Assembly: GCA_946479985.1 (NCBI GenBank)
Contig: CAMLIF010000127.1
Coordinates: 1 to 10,328, forward strand
Reading direction: 5' to 3'
Origin: an uncultured Flavobacteriales bacterium
Lineage (GTDB): Bacteria > Bacteroidota > Bacteroidia > Flavobacteriales > Crocinitomicaceae
Length of the DNA: 10,328 nt
Shown here piece after piece: positions 5,949 to 10,328 of this stretch (positions are counted from its first letter, which is position 1; each line of letters begins with the position of its first letter). The translations under genes were made by a program, and so were the position numbers. The notes beneath the pieces were generated by a model, which saw nothing but the letters and a program-made list of their open reading frames with translations, did not search any database and was not told where the DNA came from.

Positions 5949-6284
5949 ATGAGAAAAACAGTACTTCTTTTTACTTTGTTCTTATGCGGGGTTTCGGCGA
6001 ATGCTCAGAAAGTTTTTACGGTAGGAAGCGAACAATATGCAGATGTTAAAGTGTTTGTTGTAAACAGTTCGCAATACGCCGATTTATTGGTTTATAAATT
6101 AGAGAGTGAGCAATATGCCGGTGATAACAATGGGAAATGGTTCTTTATGAAAAGCAGTCAATATGCCCAAAAGACAATCTTTTTCCTGGAAAGTGCGCAA
6201 TATGCAGATCTGAAAATATTCTTTGTAGACAGCGAACAATACGCCGGTTGGAAAAATAAAGAGAAAATGCACCTGCTTTATTGA
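5949..6284 (+). CDS. DUF6150 / septoil-knot (Septknot) secreted repeat protein
   Basis: A 111-residue secreted protein built of short repeats. Residues 1-19 are a signal peptide with likely cleavage at ANA|Q20. The rest carries six S-x-QYA motifs with Q at residues 29, 42, 55, 71, 84 and 97. The spacing is 13, 13, 16, 13 and 13 residues, so three repeats, a three-residue insertion around GDNNGKWFFM, then three more. Each unit has the form [beta strand]-x-S-x-QYA-D-x-K, and the protein ends NKEKMHLLY. From memory this pattern matches DUF6150, renamed the 7(1) septoil-knot domain after a deeply knotted structure was reported. The biological role is unknown to me. The start is ATG 5949: the frame stays open upstream to 5805, but those extra 48 residues overlap the lipoprotein gene and would bury the signal peptide. 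Repeat DNA is also similar (CAATAYGC six times). Confidence 0.85.
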   Translation: MRKTVLLFTLFLCGVSANAQKVFTVGSEQYADVKVFVVNSSQYADLLVYKLESEQYAGDNNGKWFFMKSSQYAQKTIFFLESAQYADLKIFFVDSEQYAGWKNKEKMHLLY

Positions 6285-6311
6285 GACCTGAACACAAAAA
6301 AACTACTTTTA
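6280..6311 (+). promoter_or_regulatory. Candidate promoter of the glycan-binding/Hint gene
   Basis: ATTG (6280-6283) is followed after 20 nt by TACTTTTA (6304-6311), approximating the Bacteroidota TTTG / 19-21 nt / TAnnTTTG promoter. The transcript would begin around 6317, ~20 nt before the ATG at 6340. It overlaps the end of the septoil-knot gene. Confidence 0.4.
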
Positions 6312-6339
6312 ACCAGATCAAAACCGAATCCTTTTAAAT

Positions 6340-7611
6340 ATGAGAAATGTATGCTTTCAGTGGTCGATAGTCGTGATCAGTTTTATTCAGCCTTTCTGGA
6401 GTTTTTCTCAGAAAGAGAATCCGCTTCGGATCATCGAACCGAAAATAGGTTCTACACCTGATATTAGTGAGAAAGCAAAACAAGTTTTTTTAAAGAACCA
6501 GGAAATCTACAACCAATTATCTGAGCGTTCAACCAACTATTCAAGTTACGAAGCCTTTGAGGCAGACCTTTCAAAAAGTGAAATGGAAATCTGGCGAGAT
6601 GAAGCAACATATACGCGGGAAAGTATACTCGATATAAGTATTTGGGGCTGCAGCTGGTATTGTGGTGGAGGACCAAGCGATGTTTATTCCAGTTCAGATT
6701 TACAGGCTACCCAAAAGAATAATTACGTTGCAACCAATATTCACGACGGAAACCTGGGAACTGCCTGGGTAGAAGGAAAACCCGGTTTGGGAATAGGAGA
6801 AAGTTTCTCGTTTGTTTTCGAGAAAAAATCACCGCCTGTAACAACAGTTATGCTCTATAACGGTTACCTGAAATCAGACCAGATTTGGAAAGACAATGGA
6901 CGTGTGAAACAACTGAAATTGTATGTCGACAATAAACCCTTCGCGCTCCTGAATCTGAAAGATGTCAAATCTCAACAAATCTTTCACATAGATACTTTAC
7001 AGGGAATTGATACGAGTTTGGTGCTTCGTTTTGAAATTACCCAGGTATACAAAGGCGATAAATATGAAGATGTTGCTATTTCGGATCTGGAATTCGACGG
7101 AACAGGCGTGCATTGTTTTGCAAAGGGAACACCGATTTTAACGCCGTCGGGAAATACAATGATTGAGCAACTGAAAGTAGGAGATGAGGTCCTAAGCTGG
7201 AACGAACAAACAGGCGAAATAGAAAAAGCGGTAATCCTTGAACTGGCTTCACAAAAACACCATAATTTGTACGAATTGGATTTCTCAGGAACAAAAATCA
7301 CTGTAACCGACGATCATCCGTTCTTTAGAACCGAACAATTCTATGCCGTTAAACCCAATTCGACTTATGGAATAAAAGCGGCTGAATTGAAAGTGGGACA
7401 GGAATTGAGCTTTCTGGAAAACGGATTACTGGTTTCAAAGAAATTGGCTTCTATTCAGAAATTGGAAAACTGCCAGGAAACATACACCATTACGAAATTG
7501 GATAAGAACCGATTGTTTTTTGCCAATGGAATTTGCGCAGCAGTGGAAGATTTGAAGACCTCTCCCGGTAAAAATTACCAGGAAACAAGCAATTCATTTT
7601 CTGCTGAATAA
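6340..7611 (+). CDS. Secreted NADase-type glycan-binding domain protein with C-terminal Hint (Hedgehog/intein) domain
   Basis: A 423-residue secreted two-domain protein. Residues 1-24 are a signal peptide (IVVISFIQPFWSFSQ). Residues ~25-95 are a charged helical spacer. Residues ~97-254 form a discoidin-like beta domain of the NADase-type glycan-binding kind: YVATNIHDGNLGTAWVEG, GLGIGE, LYNGYLKS, GRVKQLKLYVD and VAISDLEFDG are its signature blocks. From residue 259 a Hint domain begins: C259 in HCFAKGTPILT is the catalytic first Cys, LKVGDEVLSW is the usual follow-up, T323-D-D-H326-P is the block B Thr/His motif, and RLFFANGI (N396) is near the end. Only about 22 residues follow, so there is no downstream toxin or extein of meaningful size. 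Hint domains cleave or splice the chain they sit in; here that would release a short tail or esterify the upstream domain. Activity is inferred, and the usual terminal HN dipeptide is not evident. A membrane protein gene follows after 7 bp. Confidence 0.85.
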   Translation: MRNVCFQWSIVVISFIQPFWSFSQKENPLRIIEPKIGSTPDISEKAKQVFLKNQEIYNQLSERSTNYSSYEAFEADLSKSEMEIWRDEATYTRESILDISIWGCSWYCGGGPSDVYSSSDLQATQKNNYVATNIHDGNLGTAWVEGKPGLGIGESFSFVFEKKSPPVTTVMLYNGYLKSDQIWKDNGRVKQLKLYVDNKPFALLNLKDVKSQQIFHIDTLQGIDTSLVLRFEITQVYKGDKYEDVAISDLEFDGTGVHCFAKGTPILTPSGNTMIEQLKVGDEVLSWNEQTGEIEKAVILELASQKHHNLYELDFSGTKITVTDDHPFFRTEQFYAVKPNSTYGIKAAELKVGQELSFLENGLLVSKKLASIQKLENCQETYTITKLDKNRLFFANGICAAVEDLKTSPGKNYQETSNSFSAE

Positions 7612-7618
7612 ATTTGAA

Positions 7619-8200
7619 ATGATAGAAAGACGAACCACCGGCGAAGGAATGAAAAAGTACAGGGTCGTGCTTCTGTTTATCGCGCTTGGCCCAATCATTG
7701 GCGGACTCTATGGAATCCTGCACGATCAGCTGACCTATACAATTTCCCCTGAATACTATTTCAAATTCAAGTTCTACCAGTTTGGAATATTCACTGAAGA
7801 CACCAACGTGATTTTGCCTTTTCCAAGGATGCAGGTTGCAAAGGTGGGTTTTCTCGCTACCTGGTGGATGGGAATGCCCATTTGTTTAATTCTTGCTCTG
7901 GTAGGTTTGGTGCATAAAAACCACAAACAAATGCGGCGTGCAATCACAAGAGCTGTCTTTGTTACAATTGCCACTGCGTTTTGTACCGGGCTTATTGGTT
8001 TGGCATACGGAAAAATGCATAGTGCAGACTATAAACCAAAATGGTGGTTTCCGGAAAATCTTTTGGACGAGAGAAGTTTCATAGCCGTTGGCTACATGCA
8101 TAATTTCAGTTATCTCGGAGGGCTAATCGGTTTGATAGGTGGAGTCATCACTATTCTGGTTCTCAAAATTAAATTCAGCAAAGAAGCAATTTTGAAATAA
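7619..8200 (+). CDS. Four-helix membrane protein of unknown function
   Basis: A 193-residue integral membrane protein with four hydrophobic helices at about 14-34, 77-98, 108-131 and 162-184. A loop of ~40 residues after helix 1 holds the striking motif HDQLTYTISPEYY (35-47) followed by FKFYQF. A second motif, YMHNFSYLGG, precedes helix 4. I recall similar HDQxTYTISPEY proteins in other bacteria but know no assigned function. The start could be ATG 7619 (7 bp after the Hint gene) or ATG 7649, which begins MKKYRVVLLF directly at helix 1 and has AAGGA abutting it. TAAATTTG, a perfect -7-type box, overlaps the Hint gene stop (7609-7616) and might drive the shorter form. Otherwise the gene is likely in an operon with the Hint gene. 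Nothing in it identifies it as an immunity protein, though the position would allow that guess. Confidence 0.75.
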   Translation: MIERRTTGEGMKKYRVVLLFIALGPIIGGLYGILHDQLTYTISPEYYFKFKFYQFGIFTEDTNVILPFPRMQVAKVGFLATWWMGMPICLILALVGLVHKNHKQMRRAITRAVFVTIATAFCTGLIGLAYGKMHSADYKPKWWFPENLLDERSFIAVGYMHNFSYLGGLIGLIGGVITILVLKIKFSKEAILK

Positions 8201-8246
8201 AAAAGTTTCGATATTTAATCCATCGGTCTCACGAAAAAACAGAATA

Positions 8247-8660
8247 ATGAGTAATAAAATCACAGTAGAAGCAGCCGTTAAAGGCGATTTAGCAAAAGTT
8301 TGGGATAGCTGGACAAACCCTGAACACATTGTAAACTGGAATTTTGCCGGCGACGACTGGCATTGCCCGAAAGCCACAAACGATCCGAGAACAGGAGGGA
8401 AGTTCAGTTCCACAATGGCTTCAAGAGACGGAGCAATGGGCTTCGATTTTGAAGGAGTTTATGATGAGGTGATTGACAAGGAGAAAATAGCTTATTCCCT
8501 GGCCGACGGAAGAGAAGTTTCTATTCATTTTCAGGAAGTTGGCGATATGGTAAAAGTCACCGAAACCTTCGATCCGGAAAATCAAAATCCGGTAGAGATG
8601 CAGCAGCAGGGCTGGCAAATGATTATGGATCGCTTTAAGAGTTATACTGAATCGTTGTAA
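8247..8660 (+). CDS. SRPBCC / AHSA1-like (Hsp90 ATPase activator homologue) START-fold protein
   Basis: A 137-residue cytoplasmic protein that fits the usual length of bacterial SRPBCC/AHSA1 proteins. Typical blocks are AKVWDSWTNPEHIVNWNFAGDDWHCP near the N-terminus, the DPRTGGKFSSTM block, MGFDFEGVYDEV, LADGREVSIHF, the TETFDPENQNP segment, and the closing GWQMIMDRFKSY helix. The fold is a helix-grip with a hydrophobic cavity that binds lipid-like or other small ligands. Bacterial members are rarely characterised and the ligand here is unknown. The ATG at 8247 begins exactly at the family's N-terminal strand. It lies 46 bp after the membrane protein gene on the same strand and converges with the lipoprotein gene at 8755. 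Confidence 0.85.
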   Translation: MSNKITVEAAVKGDLAKVWDSWTNPEHIVNWNFAGDDWHCPKATNDPRTGGKFSSTMASRDGAMGFDFEGVYDEVIDKEKIAYSLADGREVSIHFQEVGDMVKVTETFDPENQNPVEMQQQGWQMIMDRFKSYTESL

Positions 8661-8673
8661 ACATGTAAAAAAC

Positions 8674-8720
8674 AAACCCATCCCGAAACTTCAATCAATT
8701 TGAAATGTCAGGATGGGTTT
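8674..8720. terminator. Bidirectional terminator between convergent genes
   Basis: AAACCCATCC (8674-8683) and GGATGGGTTT (8711-8720) form a perfect 10-bp stem. The 27-nt loop contains a small inner TTCAA/TTGAA stem (8690-8694, 8700-8704). Read on the minus strand, the stem is followed by G and a T6 run (plus-strand AAAAAAC at 8667-8673), a strong intrinsic terminator for the lipoprotein gene. On the plus strand it ends in TTTCC and serves the SRPBCC gene less well. Confidence 0.75.
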
Positions 8721-8754
8721 CCTACTAAACCAAACCTAAATCATAGAAACCTAA

Positions 8755-9714
8755 CTATGGCAATGCATTGATAAGTGCTGCCAAATCTGATTGGGAAATA
8801 GGAGTGAAGGTGTTGATATATTCGATATGCCCGTCGGTTATTGTTGCGGACTGAATGGCGTAATGCAGTTGATTATCTATCATCGTTACAGCAATAAAAT
8901 GAACTTCCAGTCCGATGGGAATTAAGCCGTAATGTTCAGAGAAAAAACCGTCTGTGGTATAAGTGTCAAGAGAAGCCAATATTCCCGGTTCACCGTCGTA
9001 TGCCAAATAAACCTCGCAATTCGTGTTATCATAACCTGTCGGTAATTTTGCTTTCAAAACTGTTTTCGGGCGTGGATCGGAGTAAAAACGGTCAACATTA
9101 GTCCAGCCCCATTGGTTTTCAAGGATTACATAACTGCTTCCTCCCTGTGCAGAATCCTGAACAATATCTACTGAATCCTCAACAAGCTCCCAGGCCAGGT
9201 TTCCGTTGTCAAAAACTCCGTCGAATAATGACATCCCGAGATTTTGGCCTATAATATTCATGGTCGGAACATGAACTACCACCGCATTATTAGCGTTTAA
9301 TGCAATTCCGTTTTGAGAAATTTTCAAATAGTATTCTCCTTTGGAAATAAGTGCGCTTTTATCTCCGTTTCCAAGAATTCCCATGGTTGGTTTATTCAGC
9401 AAAACCATACTTGCACGATCGTAAATTTCAACCAATTCCACATCAACGTTTCCTGTAACAGGGCTGTTCGCTGAGTTCAATAACATTCCACCGTAAATTG
9501 TAACAGTTGTTCCGTGAACTCCCTGTATAAACCCTCCGGTTCCTGCGTTTACGGTAAAATGCTGGGTTTTATTCGAAACATTTTCATTGAAAAATGAAGT
9601 TAGCTGAGTTCCGTTCGCATTGGCGGTTGCCGGGTCAGGATTTTTATCCTTTTTACATGCTGTCATCAGAATACTTAATCCGGCTGTAACAGCGATTAGT
9701 GTTATTTTTTTCAT
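8755..9714 (-). CDS. Large lipoprotein with beta-sandwich domain, unknown function
   Basis: A 319-residue predicted lipoprotein. The signal peptide MKKITLIAVTAGLSILMTAC has its lipobox at M17-T-A-C20, followed by KKDKN. Residues ~53-136 resemble the carboxypeptidase-regulatory/ZU5-like beta-sandwich repeats common in Bacteroidota lipoproteins: HFTVNAGTGGFIQGVHGTTVTI, VTGNVDVELVEIYDRASMVLLNKPTMG, SKGEYYLKISQNG. The remainder (140-319) is rich in short beta strands, contains ENQWGWTNVDRFYSDPRPKT, and has a single Cys in NTNCEVYLAYDG. No catalytic motif was seen, so a structural or binding role on the outer membrane is the safest inference. Start ATG at 9714 gives the signal peptide directly. 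It is divergent from the gene at 9844 and terminated by the 8674-8720 hairpin. Confidence 0.75.
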   Translation of the reverse strand: MKKITLIAVTAGLSILMTACKKDKNPDPATANANGTQLTSFFNENVSNKTQHFTVNAGTGGFIQGVHGTTVTIYGGMLLNSANSPVTGNVDVELVEIYDRASMVLLNKPTMGILGNGDKSALISKGEYYLKISQNGIALNANNAVVVHVPTMNIIGQNLGMSLFDGVFDNGNLAWELVEDSVDIVQDSAQGGSSYVILENQWGWTNVDRFYSDPRPKTVLKAKLPTGYDNTNCEVYLAYDGEPGILASLDTYTTDGFFSEHYGLIPIGLEVHFIAVTMIDNQLHYAIQSATITDGHIEYINTFTPISQSDLAALINALP

Positions 9715-9724
9715 GATTTTGTTT

Positions 9725-9772
9725 TTCTCAATTACTTCTTCCGGGTCAGAAAGGTTGTCTGATCAATGAGAA
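9725..9772. promoter_or_regulatory. Nested inverted repeat in the divergent promoter region
   Basis: TTCTCA (9725-9730) pairs with TGAGAA (9767-9772), and inside it TCAGA (9746-9750) pairs with TCTGA (9758-9762). It lies in the 129 bp between the divergent lipoprotein genes, close to the minus-strand start. It might be an operator or just chance; the arms are short. Confidence 0.25.
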
Positions 9773-9843
9773 TACTTTGGAGCGGAGGAAAATTTGCACG
9801 GCTTCTTTAGATATTTGCTTCCAAACAATTAACTTCGAACCGA

Positions 9844-10328
9844 ATGAAATTGAATTGGAAAAATAGGTGGTTTGTTTTTGTGTTGTTGCCCGTTGGTTTA
9901 CAATTAGCATGTTCTTCACCTGTAAAAGAAACGAATCGTTCATCACGTGGTTCAAGCTTTAATGACAGTTTAACCGGAGATTCTATTTCGTTCGTTTGTA
10001 TTATCGATACGCCTCTTTGCACTGATGCCGGCTGCATAGGAACCTACAAAGGAGTTGAATTTATTCATCCTGATTTCATTGAAAAATTCGGGTTGAACGG
10101 AACCGATGTTGCGCATCAATACTCCAATAAAATGTGTGCCTACGTAGGGCAAAAACTCAAAGATCTTTACCAGGCCGGTCTCTATTCCAAGGTCGATTTT
10201 TCTAAAATAAAAATGCAGACAATAGGTATGTCGAAAGGAAGAAATTACGTAGAATATCGTTTGGAAATTCCCTTTAAACGCGTCCCTAAAGAGCAGGCAA
10301 CTACAGCGTTTGATCATTGTGGCGGCTG
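9844..10328 (+). CDS. Secreted protein / possible lipoprotein, 3' truncated at window edge
   Basis: The frame is open from ATG 9844 to the right edge (161 complete codons, no stop), so the C-terminus is outside. The N-terminus MKLNWKNRWFVFVLLPVGLQLAC is a good signal sequence. C23 with L21-A22 before it suggests a lipoprotein, but the -3 residue is Gln, which is an atypical lipobox. The mature part has a Ser/Thr-rich linker (~24-45), a cysteine-rich segment (FVCIIDTPLCTDAGCIGTYKG, three Cys), then AHQYSNKMCAYVGQKLKDLYQAGLYSKVDF and a strand EYRLEIPFKRV, ending FDHCGG at the edge. The pattern of cysteines suggests disulfides. I do not recognise the family. A TTTG at 9793-9796 and GATATTTG at 9810-9817 lie upstream, but with only 13 nt between them they are a poor promoter match. 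Confidence 0.7.
   Translation, partial: MKLNWKNRWFVFVLLPVGLQLACSSPVKETNRSSRGSSFNDSLTGDSISFVCIIDTPLCTDAGCIGTYKGVEFIHPDFIEKFGLNGTDVAHQYSNKMCAYVGQKLKDLYQAGLYSKVDFSKIKMQTIGMSKGRNYVEYRLEIPFKRVPKEQATTAFDHCGG

Noticed and set aside
6033..6244. CAATAYGC at 39-bp spacing as a DNA-level repeat array or binding-site array
   Set aside because: The repeats are in frame and encode the QYA motif of a known protein repeat family, so coding explains them.
7619..8200. Membrane protein as immunity protein to a Hint-linked toxin
   Set aside because: No toxin domain follows the Hint domain, so there is nothing evident to be immune to. Position alone is not enough.

Overview
The window looks like a piece of chromosome from a Bacteroidota bacterium, most likely Flavobacteriales (Crocinitomicaceae/Fluviicola-like by general character). 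The support is two C-terminal type IX secretion (T9SS type A) sorting domains, many short signal-peptide or lipoprotein genes, almost no Shine-Dalgarno sequences, and A/T-rich -7-like boxes resembling TAnnTTTG. The genus is inference. No rRNA, tRNA, CRISPR array, transposase or phage gene was seen.

Layout. (1) 1-93 is the tail of a T9SS-secreted protein, followed by a ~400-bp gene-free stretch with three stem-loops. (2) 493-1635 encodes a secreted PHB-depolymerase/feruloyl-esterase-like serine hydrolase with a T9SS sorting domain. (3) 1780-3542 is a two-gene operon: a cytoplasmic PAS-HisKA_2 sensor kinase (TTG start), then a SMUG2-like (DUF4918) uracil-DNA glycosylase. (4) 3634-4671 is an NAD(P)-dependent extended SDR reductase. 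(5) 4672-5059 is non-coding and repeat-rich: a nested palindrome flanked by oppositely oriented CTATGTG-type repeats. (6) 5060-8200 is a run of small envelope or secreted genes: a minus-strand secreted protein of unknown function, a four-cysteine lipoprotein, a DUF6150/septoil-knot repeat protein, a secreted protein joining an NADase-type glycan-binding domain to a C-terminal Hint autoprocessing domain, and a four-helix membrane protein. (7) 8247-8660 is an SRPBCC/AHSA1 protein, convergent with a large lipoprotein (8755-9714, minus); a 10-bp-stem terminator lies between them. (8) From 9844 to the right edge is a partial secreted or lipoprotein gene, divergent from the lipoprotein gene.

Most products act outside the cytoplasm: secreted hydrolase, lipoproteins, knotted repeat protein, Hint protein. 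The cytoplasmic ones are the kinase, the glycosylase, the reductase and the SRPBCC protein. I see no complete, obviously new multi-gene system. The most unusual content is the 5540-8200 group, especially the septoil-knot protein next to the glycan-binding/Hint protein, and the palindromic intergenic repeat. Functional linkage within the 5540-8200 group is inference from position only.
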